Below are positions 9,184 through 18,912 of a stretch of 64,000 bases of DNA, one piece after another (positions within the stretch are counted from its first letter, which is position 1; the number at the start of each line of letters is the position of its first letter). This DNA comes from DASSUW01 sp963849695 (GTDB lineage Bacteria > Actinomycetota > Thermoleophilia > Solirubrobacterales > Solirubrobacteraceae): the NCBI GenBank assembly GCA_963849695.1, contig CAWKIT010000011.1, positions 310,001-374,000 on the forward strand, in the 5' to 3' direction. Below the pieces are notes generated by a model. It did no database searches, was not told the origin of the DNA, and saw only the letters and a program-made list of their open reading frames with translations. A program made the position numbers and the translations under genes.

Positions 9184-10776
9184 GTGCCGATCACCGGCGA
9201 CTGGGATCAACGCATCACACGACGCACGCTCCTGCGCACGGGCGGCTCGTTCGCGGCCGGCATCACACTCGCCGGAACGCTGGCCGCGCGGGCGTCCGCC
9301 CAGGCGTCCTTCGCGAGCGACCCCTTCGCCCTGGGCGTCGCCTCGGGCGATCCGACGGCGCACGGCATGGTCCTGTGGACACGGATCGCCCCGGAGCCGC
9401 TGGCGGTCGGCGGCGGCCTCCCCGCGGAGCCCTATCGCGTGCGCTACGAGCTCGCCCGCGACGAGGACTTCCGCCACATCGTCCGCCACGGTGACGTGCT
9501 CGCCGTGCCCGACGAGGCCCACAGCGTCCGCGTCGAGCTCGACCAGCTGCCGCCGGCGCACGAGTACTTCTACCGCTTCGAGGTGGGCGGTGCGGTCAGC
9601 CCCGTCGGCCGCACGCGCACCGGCCCGCCGGCCAACGCCGCGCACCCGGCGCCGCTCGTGTTCGCGTTCGTGTCGTGCCAGAACTTCCCCGACGGCTACT
9701 TCGCGTCCTACGCCGAGATCGCCGCCGCGACGGACATCGAGACCGTCGTCTTCCTCGGCGACTACATCTACGAGGGCTCGAACTCCGACGTCCGCGCCCA
9801 CGTGCCGCGGCGCAACGTCATGACGCTCGACGAGTACCGGATCCGGCACGCCCAGTACAAGACCGACCTCGATCTGCAGGCCGCGCATGCCGCGCATCCG
9901 TGGCTCGTGACGTGGGACGACCACGAGTTCGTCAACAACTACGCGGACATGGACCTCGATCCCGACCGGGCTCCCGAGGTCGTCGCGGCCCGCAGGGTCG
10001 CCGCCTACCGGGCCTACTGGGAGCACATGCCGCTCTCTCGCGCGCGCAAGCCGGTCGGGCCGGACCTGCAGCTCTACCGGCGCTTCACCTGGGGATCGAT
10101 CGCCACCTTCAACGTGCTCGACGGCCGCCAGTACCGCTCCGACCAGCCGGATTGCCGCGCGACGGTCCCGCGCGACGCCGACGGCTACTGCCAGGGCGCT
10201 CAGGCCCCCGAGCGCAGCATGCTCGGCGCCGAGCAGCGCGACTGGCTGATGCAGGAGCTCGCCACCACGCGCGCGCACTGGAACGTCATCGCCCAGCAGA
10301 CGGCGTTCGCGCCGTTCGACCGCAGGCTCGGCGTCGCCCCGCGGGACATGGGCGAGGGCGACAACTGGGACGGCTATGTCGCCGAGCGCCAGGTGCTGCT
10401 CGACTGGATGGTCGAACACCGTACGCCGAACCCCATGATCCTCACCGGCGACTCGCACCAGTCCTGGGTGCGCAACGTGCCGCCGGACATCCACAGGTTC
10501 GACGCCTCGCCGGTGGCCACCGAGCTGATGGGCACGTCGGTCTCCTCCGGCGGAGACCCGGTCACCCCGTCGACGGTGATCGGCGGGCTGCAGGGCAACC
10601 CCCACATCCTCCTGCGCGACAACCGGCGCGGCTACGTGCGCTGCTCGCTCACCCGCGACGCATGGACGAGCGAGTTCCGCCTCGTGCAGACGAAGACGCG
10701 CGGGCTGCCGGGCTCGACGCTGGCCACGGCCGTGATCGAGAACGGCCGCGCCGGCGCGTCGGTGAGCGTCCCGTGA
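9184..10776 (+). CDS. phoD: PhoD-family alkaline phosphatase, Tat-exported
   Basis: Secreted phosphodiesterase/alkaline phosphatase D that releases phosphate from organic esters using iron and calcium in known members. The GTG at 9184 follows AAGGAGG (9171-9177). The N-terminus carries a twin-arginine signal (RRTLLRTGGSFAAGITLAG, then ARASAQ). The remaining ~490 residues include the PhoD N-terminal domain (FALGVASGDPTAHGMVLWTR near 45-64) and the metallophosphatase part: VFLGDYIYEG, TWDDHEFVNNYAD, FNVLDGRQYR and LTGDSHQSW. Length (530) is usual. It stands alone, convergent with the sigma-factor gene eight bases downstream; no PhoB box was recognised. Confidence 0.92.
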   Translation: MPITGDWDQRITRRTLLRTGGSFAAGITLAGTLAARASAQASFASDPFALGVASGDPTAHGMVLWTRIAPEPLAVGGGLPAEPYRVRYELARDEDFRHIVRHGDVLAVPDEAHSVRVELDQLPPAHEYFYRFEVGGAVSPVGRTRTGPPANAAHPAPLVFAFVSCQNFPDGYFASYAEIAAATDIETVVFLGDYIYEGSNSDVRAHVPRRNVMTLDEYRIRHAQYKTDLDLQAAHAAHPWLVTWDDHEFVNNYADMDLDPDRAPEVVAARRVAAYRAYWEHMPLSRARKPVGPDLQLYRRFTWGSIATFNVLDGRQYRSDQPDCRATVPRDADGYCQGAQAPERSMLGAEQRDWLMQELATTRAHWNVIAQQTAFAPFDRRLGVAPRDMGEGDNWDGYVAERQVLLDWMVEHRTPNPMILTGDSHQSWVRNVPPDIHRFDASPVATELMGTSVSSGGDPVTPSTVIGGLQGNPHILLRDNRRGYVRCSLTRDAWTSEFRLVQTKTRGLPGSTLATAVIENGRAGASVSVP

Positions 10777-10784
10777 GGGCGGTC

Positions 10785-11765
10785 TCAGAGGCTCGGCAGG
10801 ATCCGCGGAAGCCCGAAATGGCGGAAGACGCCGGTGTCGGCGAACCAGGTGATCGCCGCGATCCGTCGCTTCTCGAGCGTGAGCACGATGAGCCCGTAGG
10901 GGCGGGCGATCGCCGCCTGCGGGTCCGGGAGATAGCAGCCGAACGCGGGCTGGGTGTTGGCCCGGGTGGCCACGACCCGCAGCGGCGCGCCGCGCAGCTC
11001 GGCCCGGTGCTCGAGGAACGCGGCGATCGCCGCGTGACCCTGGTACTCGAGCGGCTGAGGCGGCATCGTGAGCAGGGCGTCGCCGGTGAGCAGGGCGACG
11101 ATCTCGTCGACGTCACCGCTCTCGACGGCGTCGGCGAAGCGGCCGACCAGCCGGCGCTCGCCGGCGGAGTCGGGTCGTGGCGCGCGCTCGCGATCGCGTG
11201 GCAGCTCCGCTTCGAGCGTCGCACGCGCGCGCTGCAGGGCGCCCTTGACCGAGACCTCGCCCGTCTCCAGCATGTCGGCGACCTCGGCGGTGCGGAAGCC
11301 GAGCACGTCGCGTAGTACGAGTGCCGCACGCTGGCGGGGCGGGAGTCCCTGGAGGGCGACGATGAACGCGAGCTCGATCGACTCCCTGGCCTCATAGCGC
11401 GCAGCCGGCTCGGGGGCGCGGTCCGGGATGCTCTCGAGCAGGACATCGGGGTAGGGCTCGACCCAGACCGGATCGGTCCGGCGGGTCGGCTGCAGCGAGT
11501 CACCCATGACTGGCACCTCCCTGGGGCGGCGCGATCGGGCGCGCAACACGTTCAGGCAGCGGTTGGTCGCGATCCGATAGAGCCAGGAGCGCACGGACGC
11601 GCGCCCCTCGAAGGCCTCGAGGCCCCGCCAGGCGGCCAGGAGCGTCTCCTGCACCATGTCCTCCGCGTCCTGCATCGAGCCGAGGATCCGGTAGCAGTGC
11701 AACTGCACCTCGCGCCGGTACGGATCGGTCAGCTCGCGAAATGCACGTTCGTCGCCGCCGTTCAT
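10785..11765 (-). CDS. ECF sigma factor with C-terminal SnoaL-like domain
   Basis: Sigma-70 family factor of the extracytoplasmic group with a fused regulatory tail (ECF41/SigJ-like architecture). Region 2 is at about 5-75 (FRELTDPYRREVQLHCYRIL, then EDMVQETLLAAWRGLEAF and SWLYRIATNRCLN). Region 4 is at about 130-185 (GLPPRQRAALVLRDVLGF, ADMLETGEVSVKGALQRAR). From about 205 a SnoaL/NTF2-like fold takes over (RFADAVESGDVDEIVALLTG to the end at 326); in related factors this tail tunes activity instead of an anti-sigma protein. ATG 11765 is chosen because region 2 begins directly after it and longer versions run into the divergent SDR gene. GTG 11780 is the alternative. The SDR across the short divergent gap is a plausible target. 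Confidence 0.85.
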   Translation of the reverse strand: MNGGDERAFRELTDPYRREVQLHCYRILGSMQDAEDMVQETLLAAWRGLEAFEGRASVRSWLYRIATNRCLNVLRARSRRPREVPVMGDSLQPTRRTDPVWVEPYPDVLLESIPDRAPEPAARYEARESIELAFIVALQGLPPRQRAALVLRDVLGFRTAEVADMLETGEVSVKGALQRARATLEAELPRDRERAPRPDSAGERRLVGRFADAVESGDVDEIVALLTGDALLTMPPQPLEYQGHAAIAAFLEHRAELRGAPLRVVATRANTQPAFGCYLPDPQAAIARPYGLIVLTLEKRRIAAITWFADTGVFRHFGLPRILPSL

Positions 11766-11841
11766 CACCGGTAAGGACACCGCCGCGCGCCGAAAGGGAC
11801 CGCGCCGTTCCGTTCTCGCCGCCGCCGGTGTCTGAACGGAC

Positions 11842-12630
11842 ATGCTGCTCGAGAACAAGACCGCCGTCATCTATGCGGCCGGGGGCGCGATCGGCGCCGC
11901 CGTCGCCCGGGCTTTCGCACGTGAGGGGGCGAGGCTCTTCCTGACGGGACGCGACGTGGCGAAGGTCGATGCCGTCGCCCGGGAGATCGTCGCCGCCGGC
12001 GGCGCCGCCGAGACGGCGCAGGTCGACGCCCTCGACGACACGGGTGTCGAGGAGCACCTCGACACCGTGGTCGAGAGAGCGGGACGCGTCGACATCTCGT
12101 TCAACGCCGCCGGCCTCGGCCCCGCGCCCGATCGCAAACCGCTGACGGAGCTGGCCGGCGACGTCTTCGCCCGTCCGATCGCCTTCTACACCGGCTCGAA
12201 CTTCATCACCGCGACCGCTGCGGCCCGGCGCATGAGCGGCCGCGGATCGGGCGTGATCCTGACGCTGACCGCACTTCCCGCCCGGATGCCGGCCAACCTG
12301 ATCGGCGGCCAGGCACCGGCGTGGGCCGCCGTCGAGGCGTTCTCGCGTTCCCTCGCGCTCGAGGTGGGACCGGCCGGTATCCGGGTGGTCTGCCTGCGTG
12401 CCCACGCGATCCCGGAGACCCCGGTCATCGAGGCGAACTTCGCCACCGCGGCCCACGCCGCCGGAGTCACGCCCGCGCAGTGGCGGGCAAGGCTCGAGCA
12501 GTCCACCCTGCTCAAGCGGCTCCCCACGCTCGCCGAGGTCGCCGACACCGCCGCCTTCGTCGCCTCCGACCGCGCCGGCGCCATGACCGCGACCGTCGTC
12601 AACCTCAGCGCCGGCAGCCTCACCGACTGA
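11842..12630 (+). CDS. Atypical short-chain dehydrogenase/reductase
   Basis: Rossmann-fold SDR protein of 262 residues. The nucleotide-binding turn reads YAAGGAIGAAVARAFA (about 10-26), a modest change from the usual TGxxxGxG, followed by a TGRD strand and DISFNAAGLG near 88-97. The catalytic Tyr-x3-Lys is missing: where YxxxK should lie, just before AAVEAFSRSLALE, the sequence is GGQAPAWAAVEAF (about 155-167). The upstream Ser region reads LTLTALPAR. Either it uses other residues or it is a non-catalytic SDR. It is divergent from the SnoaL-tailed sigma factor, a pairing often seen between ECF41-type factors and small redox enzymes, which suggests it is the regulated target. Confidence 0.75.
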   Translation: MLLENKTAVIYAAGGAIGAAVARAFAREGARLFLTGRDVAKVDAVAREIVAAGGAAETAQVDALDDTGVEEHLDTVVERAGRVDISFNAAGLGPAPDRKPLTELAGDVFARPIAFYTGSNFITATAAARRMSGRGSGVILTLTALPARMPANLIGGQAPAWAAVEAFSRSLALEVGPAGIRVVCLRAHAIPETPVIEANFATAAHAAGVTPAQWRARLEQSTLLKRLPTLAEVADTAAFVASDRAGAMTATVVNLSAGSLTD

Positions 12631-12639
12631 GCTGGTCGG

Positions 12640-15600
12640 TCACCGCAGCCGTCGCGGCCGGTGCGTGACGGTGACGACGACGCGGCGGTTCTTGGCCCTG
12701 CCGGCCTCGCCGGCGTTGTCGGCGATCGGCTCCGCGGTGCCGCGGCCGACAACCGTCGGCCGAATGCCGACTCGCGTGGCGAGCGCGCGGCAGAACAGCG
12801 CGGCGCGGGCGCGGCTCATCGGCCCGGTGGCGACCGCGGAGCCCTGCAGCGGGACGGAGTGGCCCTCGCAACGGAGGGCAGCGACCGCCACGAGCCTGCC
12901 ACGCAGGCTGCGCAGGAAGCGCTGGCCGCGCTCGCTGAGCGCTGCTGCACCGGGTAGCCACGAGCCGGGCGGGGTGGTGAAGCGCTCGACCCGCATGAGT
13001 GCGCGCGTGCGCGCGCTCGCTCTGCGAGTGCCGTCGCTCGTCAGCGCTCGGGCGCGCAGGCGCGCGCGGACGCCGCCTAGCCGCTCGGCGAGCAGCGCTC
13101 GACCGCGTCTCGTCAGCCGGAGCGCGACGGTGAGGCTGCGAGCCTCGCCTGCGCCCTGCGCGTCGCCCCTCGCAAGCACCCGCCCGCCGCGCACGAGCCG
13201 CACGGTGCAGGCACGGATCAGCCCGCTCCGCATGCGGCAGCGCGCCTCGCTGCCCGCCGGTCCGAACACCGACAGCCTGAGAGCCTGCAGGCGCAGAGTC
13301 GCGGGTGCCGGCGCAAGCGGCGAGGGTTCCGCCGGCGGCTGCGGCGACGGTACGGCCGGCGGTGGCGGCTGCGGGAGCGGGAGGACCGTCAAGGTGAACT
13401 CCTGCGTCGCCGCGGGCGCCACGTCGTTGGCGGCGGTGATCGTCAAGCGGTAGACGCCGCCCGTGCCGCCGGCGGGCGCACCTTCGAGGGTGGCGGTGCC
13501 GTCGCCGTCGTCGGTGAAGGTCACGCCGGCGGGCAACGTTCCCTGTACGGACAGCGCCGCGGTCGGGAAGCCGCTGCTCGTGAGCGTGAAGGTCGCGGCC
13601 TGGCCGGTCGTGAACGTCACCTCCGCGGCGCTCGTGATTCCCGGCGGCTGCTCGACCGTCAACCTGAAGTCCTGCCTCGCCGCCGGCGAGATGCCGTTGC
13701 CGGCGATGATCGTCAACGCGTAGACGCCGCCGGCGCCGGCGGCGGGCGCACCCGCGAGGGTGGCGGTGCCGTCGCCGTTGCTCGTGAAGGTCACGCCGGC
13801 CGGCAACGCTCCCTGTAGAAACAGCAAGCGGAGCCGGGAAGCCGCCGGTCGTGATCGTGAAGCTGCCGGCCTGGCCGGTCGTGAACGTCGCCGCCGCCGC
13901 GCTCGTGACGGCCGGCGCCTGGCCGATCGTCAAGGTGATGACGCGCGTCGCGTCGGGGGCGACGCCGTTGGCGGCGGTGATCGTCAACGGGTAGGACCCG
14001 GCCGTGCCCGCGGCGGGCGTACCCGCGAGCGTGGCGGTGCCGTCGCCGTTGCTCGTGAAGGTCACGCCGGCGGGCAACGTCCCCTGCACGGACAGCACCG
14101 GAGCCGGGAAGCCACTGGTCGTGACCGTGAAGCTCTCGGCCCGGCCGATCGTGAACAAGGCACCCGAAGGGCTGATCGCCGGCGGCTGGCCGACCGTCAG
14201 CTCGAACTCCTGCGTCGCGTCGGGGGAGACCCCGTTGGCGGCGGTGATCGTGAGGCGGTAGACACCGCCGGTGCCGGCGGCGGGCGTCCCCGCCAGGGTG
14301 GCGGTGCCGTCGCCGTTGTCGGTGTAGCTCACGCCCTCGGGCAAGGGCAATGCGCCTCGCGCCGACAGTGCAGGAGTCGGTGAGCCGCTGCTCGTGAACG
14401 TGAACGTCCCCGCCTGGCCGGTCGTGAACCTCGCCTCCGCCGCGCTCGTGATCGCCGGCGCCTGGCCGACCCTCAACGTGAGCTCCTGCGTGGCCGTCGA
14501 CGAGGCGCCGTTGGCGGCGGTGATCGTCAGGCGGTAGACGCCGACCGTGCCGGCGGCGGGCGTCCCCGCGAGCGTCGCGGTGCCGTCGCCGTTGTCGGTG
14601 AAGGTCACGCCGGCCGGCAACGCCCCCTGCACGGACAGCGCGGGAGCCGGGAAGCCGCTGCTGCGGACGGTGAAGCTCCCGGCCTGGCCGGTGGCGAATG
14701 CCGCCTCCGCCGCGCTCGTGATCGCCGGCGGCTGGGTGACCGTCAAGGTGAGGCTCTGCGTGGCGTCGGGGGAGGCGCCGTTGGCGGCGGTGATCGTCAG
14801 GCGGTAGACACCGCCCGTGCCGGCGGCGGGCGTCCCCGCGAGGGTGGCGGTGCCGTCGCCGTTGTCGGTGAAGGTCACGCCGGCGGGCAACGCCCCCTGC
14901 ACGGACAGCGCAGCAGCGGGGAAGCCGCTGCTCGTGACCGTGAAGCTGCCGGCCTGGCCGGTGGCGAACGTCGCACTGCCGGCGCTCGTGATCGCCGGCG
15001 CCTGCTCGACCGTCAGCGTGAAGTCCTGGACGGCCACCGAGACCTCGTTGCCGGCGACGATCGTGAACCGGTACACGCCGGCGCTCCCCGCCGCCGGCGT
15101 ACCCGACAGCGTCGCCGTCCCGTCGCCGTTGTCCTCGAACTCCACTCCGGCCGGCAGACTGCCGCCCACCGACAGCTCCGGCGTCGGGATACCGCTTGCG
15201 GCGACCGTGAAGCTTCCCGGCTGCCCGGTCCTGAACGTCGCGCTCGCCGGGCTCGTGATCGCCGGCGCTTCCCCGAGGATGAACACCCACGCCGCGCCGG
15301 CGATCGGAGGGCTGTTGCTGCCCGGGACGAAGATGAAGGGGCCGAAGTCCTTGGGGCCGCCGAACAGCGCAGTACGCCCATCGCCGGACAGCGCGACGCT
15401 GTAGCCGAACTGGCTCTGGCCGGAGGTGTTCGCGTCCGAGGGGGTGAGCTTTGGCTCCTGCCGGCTCCAGGTCGAGCCCGAGCGGGAGAACACCCACGCC
15501 GCACCGGCCGTGTTGTCGTCGCCGTAGGCGCCGACCAGCGCCGTGTTCCCATCCGTGGCGAGGGCGACGCTGTTGCCGAAGAACAGGCCCCCGGCGCTCG

Positions 15601-18428
15601 CGCCTGTGCCGGTCAGCTTCGATCCTTGCTGGGTCCAGGTCGAGCCGGAGCGGGTGAACACCCACGCCGCGCCCGTGAGAGCGTCGTCGTAGGGGCCGCC
15701 GATCAGCGCCGTTGCCCCATCCCCGGACAGCGCGACAGCGGACCCGAAACGACCGGTGCCGCTCTCGTCCGCGCCGGTCAGCTTCGATCCCTGCTGGGTC
15801 CAGGTCGAGCCCGAGCGGGTGAACACCCAGGCCGCCCCCACCCTGTCGTTGTCGAAGGGCCCGCCGGCGAGCGCCACATTCCCATCCCTGGACAGCGCGA
15901 CGCTGGAGCCGAACTGCCCGGCGCCGGTCTCACCCGAACCGGTCAGCTTCGATCCTTGCTGGGTCCAGGTCGAGCCGGAGCGGGTGAACACCCACGCCGC
16001 TCCCACGACCGCCGTTGTCGGCGGAACCGCCGATCACCGCGGTGCCGCCCTCCTCGGACAGCGCGACACTGGCGCCGAACCTGCCGGCGCCGCTCTCGTC
16101 CGAGCCGGTCAGCTTCGACCCTTGCTGGGTCCAGGTCGAGCCCGAGCGGGTGAACACCCACGCCGCGCCCCGACCGCCGTTGTCCGCAGGACCGCCGATC
16201 AGCGCCGTGCCCCCATCGCTGGACAGGGACACGCTGGCGCCGAACTGGCCGGCACCGGTCTCGCCCGCCCCGGTCAGCTTCGGTCCCTGATCGGTCCACA
16301 CGCCGTTCGAGCGGGTGAAGACCCAGACCGCGCCCGCGTTGTTGCTGTCGCCCGGGCCGCCGATCAGCGCCAGGTTCCCATCTCCTGAGAGCGCCACGCT
16401 CGAGCCGAGCTCGCCGCTGCCGTTCTCAGCCGATCCGGTGGTGAGCTTCGATCCCTGCTGGGCCCAGGTCGAACCCGAGCGCACGTACACCCACGCCGCC
16501 CCCGCCGACGTGTCGTCGAGGAAGCCGCCGACCAGCGCAGTACCCCCGTCCGCGGACAGCGCGACGCCCCAGCCGGCCGCGCCGGTGCCGCTCCCGCCGG
16601 CGCCGGTGAGCTTCGAGCCTTGCTGGGTCCAGGTCGAGCCGGAGCGGGTGAACACCCACGCCGCGCCGATGGTCGCGTTGTCGCGGGGCGCTCCGATCAG
16701 CGCCGTGCCACCGTCGCTGGACAGCGCCACGCTCGCGCCGAACAGGCCGTTGCCGATCTCGCCCGATCCGGTGAGCTTGGAGCCTTGCTGGGTCCAGGTC
16801 GAGCCCGAGCGCGTGTACACCCACGCCGCCCCCACACCGCCGTTGTCGGAGCGACCGCCGATCAATCCCGTGCTCCCATCCCCCGACAGCGCGACGCTCC
16901 AGCCGAACTCGCCGTTGCCGATCTCGCCTGAGCCCGTGAGCTTGGAGCCTTGCTGGGTCCAGGTCGAGCCCGAGCGCGTGTACACCCACGCCGCCCCCAC
17001 GCGGCCGTTGTCTCCGGGGCCGCCGATCAATGCCGTGCTCCCATCCCCCGACAGCGCCACGCTCGAGCCGAAATCGGCACTGCCGCTCCCCCCGGACCCG
17101 GTGAGCTTGGAGCCTTGCTGGGTCCAGGTCGAGCCCGAGCGGGTGAAGACCCACGCCGCCCCCGCACGATCGTCGTCGACGGGGTCGCCGACCAAAGCCG
17201 TGTTCCCATCCCCCGACAGCGCCACGCTCCAGCCGAACAGGCCGCTGCCGCTCCGGCCCGACCCGGTGAGCTTGGAGCCTTGCTGGGTCCAGGTCGAGCC
17301 CGAGCGGGTGAACACCCACGCGGCGCCCGTCTCGTCGTCGGTCGGGCCGCCGATCAATGCCGTGTTCCCGTCTCGCGAGAGCGCGACGCTCCACCCGAAC
17401 CAGCCCTCGCCACTCTCGTCCGAGGCGGTGAGCTTCGGCCCCTGCCGGCTCCAGGTCGAGCCCGAGCGCACGAACACCCAGGCTGCGCCCGCCGCGCGGA
17501 CCGGGCCGAAAATCGAAATTAGCCCGCTGCCATCGCTCGGGCCGCCGATCAGCGCTGTGTTCCCGTCCCCGGATACCGCGACGCTGTATCCAAAGCTGCT
17601 GCGGGGCGCGAGCAGCTTCGGTCCCTCCTGGATGAACGGGTCGATCTGCAGCGGATACTGCGCACGGCGATCGGCCACGCGCAGCAGCAAGCCCGAACTC
17701 GACACATCCAGCCACGCTCGCAGCCGCTGTCCCGACGCATCGAGCACGGTCAGCCCTCCGTAACGCAGCGCCACCCGCCCCGAGCGCGTCAGGAACTCCG
17801 CCCCCGAACCTGACGCGCGCGGGCGCAGCGAACCGCGCGCCGCCAGCGCCAGCGTCAGCGGCCCCTTGCCTCCCACCGGGCTCCGCGCCACCGTGAACCC
17901 CTGCTCGACCCCCAGCGGCCCGGCGGCATACCACTCCGTCACCCCGAGCCGATGGCGGTACGTCACCCGGTTCGACCGCGTGGCCGGCGCGACCGCGCCG
18001 AGCGGCCGCAAACGGCCGCCGCGACCGATCGAAGACAGGCCGATGGACGACCGGCCGCCGCGCCCGCCGACAGTCACCTTGCGGCTGCCGAACGTGGCAG
18101 CGACGCCACCGCCGGCGAGCCTGAACCCATCGACGCTGCGCTCGGGCGCAAACTGCGGATCGTCCCGGCCGAGCGCCGTCGACATCACGCCCTGCGCCTG
18201 CGTCGGCAGCGAGTCGAGCGACCGCGAGCCAGCTCCGTCGTGAGGTGGCAGCGAGGAAAGCGACCGCAGCTCGCCGCCTGCGTCAGGGCGCACCGCCGGC
18301 GCCCGCTCAGTTGCCAGCCAGTCCCCCGCGAGCACCACCGCCGCCAACGAGGCCGCCGCGAGCACCGCCGCCACACACCACCGGCGCACGCTCCACGCCC
18401 CGGTCCCGACTGCAATGCAACTACTCAT
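12640..18428 (-). CDS. Giant secreted propeller / Ig-repeat / OmpA-tail protein (two one-base frame breaks)
   Basis: Predicted envelope or surface protein of about 1928 residues once two extra bases (16007 and about 13828) are ignored. ATG 18428 follows GGAGGG. Order of parts: signal/anchor helix (about 15-36); an N-terminal domain also seen in other secreted repeat proteins (to about 265); 14 repeats of about 55 residues with the pattern FGxSVALSGDGxTALIGGP...GAAWVFTRSGSTWTQQ; seven Ig-like domains of about 90 residues (SFTVTTSGFP, DNGDGTATLAGTPAAG, YRLTITAANG); a Pro-rich linker; and a C-terminal OmpA-like domain with EGHSV, SRARAALFCRALATRVGI and KNRRVVVTV. The OmpA fold normally binds peptidoglycan, so the tail may hold the protein in the wall with propellers and Ig rods outside. 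Ligand and function are unknown. Fourteen repeats would fit two seven-bladed propellers. If the breaks are real, this is a pseudogene. Confidence 0.8.
13385..15275 (-). repeat. Seven tandem ~270-base repeats coding Ig-like domains
   Basis: Seven direct copies inside the giant secreted protein, each beginning with PAITSAAxATFTTGQAGSFT and ending LTITAANG...LTV. Copies are highly similar in DNA as well as protein, which suggests recent duplication or gene conversion. The sixth copy is deviant at its join (LLFLQG where its siblings have LSVQG) and holds the extra base near 13828. The repeats are a likely place for assembly collapse or recombination. Confidence 0.85.
15290..17630 (-). repeat. Fourteen tandem ~165-base repeats coding FG-GAP/kelch-like blades
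   Basis: Direct repeats inside the giant secreted protein. A DNA core CTGGGTCCAGGTCGAGCC recurs nearly unchanged in most copies, with divergence concentrated in the loop between GGP and GAAWVF. The last and first copies are the most different (insertions ISIFGPV and FGPFIFVPG), as expected for blades at propeller ends. The extra base at 16007 lies in the tenth copy. Confidence 0.85.
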
Positions 18429-18600
18429 CTGATCCCTCCGCACGGGGGGATGGCGAAGTGGATCGTGTCCGCGCCGGCGCGCGGCGGCGCTGAATTCCGC
18501 AGGACCTGGTCATGGGCTGGTCGACCGGTCAGCGACCGCCGACGGTTCAAACTAGCGGTTCGGGCGAGCGGGGTCCAGCTAGCTCGGTCGGCCTGGTGGC

Positions 18601-18812
18601 AGCAGCTCGGCATGGCGATTGCTGCGCTCCTACGGGGCGGGCGAGCGGGGACGCGTTCCTGGCCGCGACCATGGGCGGAGCGCAGGCGCTCGGGCCTGGA
18701 CCACGAGCGCGGCTTGCTTCAGGCCGGTAAGCTCGCTGACATCCAGATCCTCGCCGCCGGCTCGGTCGACGACCCACGTCTACCGGATCGGCGTCAACGC
18801 GGTAAGTCAAAC
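18601..18812 (+). pseudogene. Decayed C-terminal fragment of an imidazolonepropionase-like amidohydrolase
   Basis: The 484-base gap between the giant protein and the next secreted protein has no intact gene. Its middle reads as broken pieces of a HutI-type C-terminus in three frames, in the right order: LGMAIAALLR, then SGDAFLAATMGGAQALG (frame of 18641), then LDHERGLLQAGKLADIQIL, then VYRIGVNAV ending near 18805. HutI proteins carry the same succession (helix, AAT..A..ALG, GSLEPGKLADI, YRxGVN). No start, no catalytic His/Asp region and several frame changes remain, so it is a dead relic. The rest of the gap (18429-18600, 18813-18899) shows nothing recognisable apart from the SD before 18913; it must hold the divergent promoters. 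Confidence 0.6.
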
Positions 18813-18912
18813 GGGGCGCGGGGCATCCCCGCGACGGACAGGTGACGTGAACGGCGACCTTCGCACGACGCGAAGGGGCGGGCCGCCGGGTCCAACGACA
18901 AGGAGGTTCCCC

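Noticed and set aside
15290..17630. Regularly spaced direct repeats resembling a CRISPR array
   Set aside because: Repeat period is about 165 bases, the repeats are in frame and translate to one repeated protein motif, and no cas gene is near.
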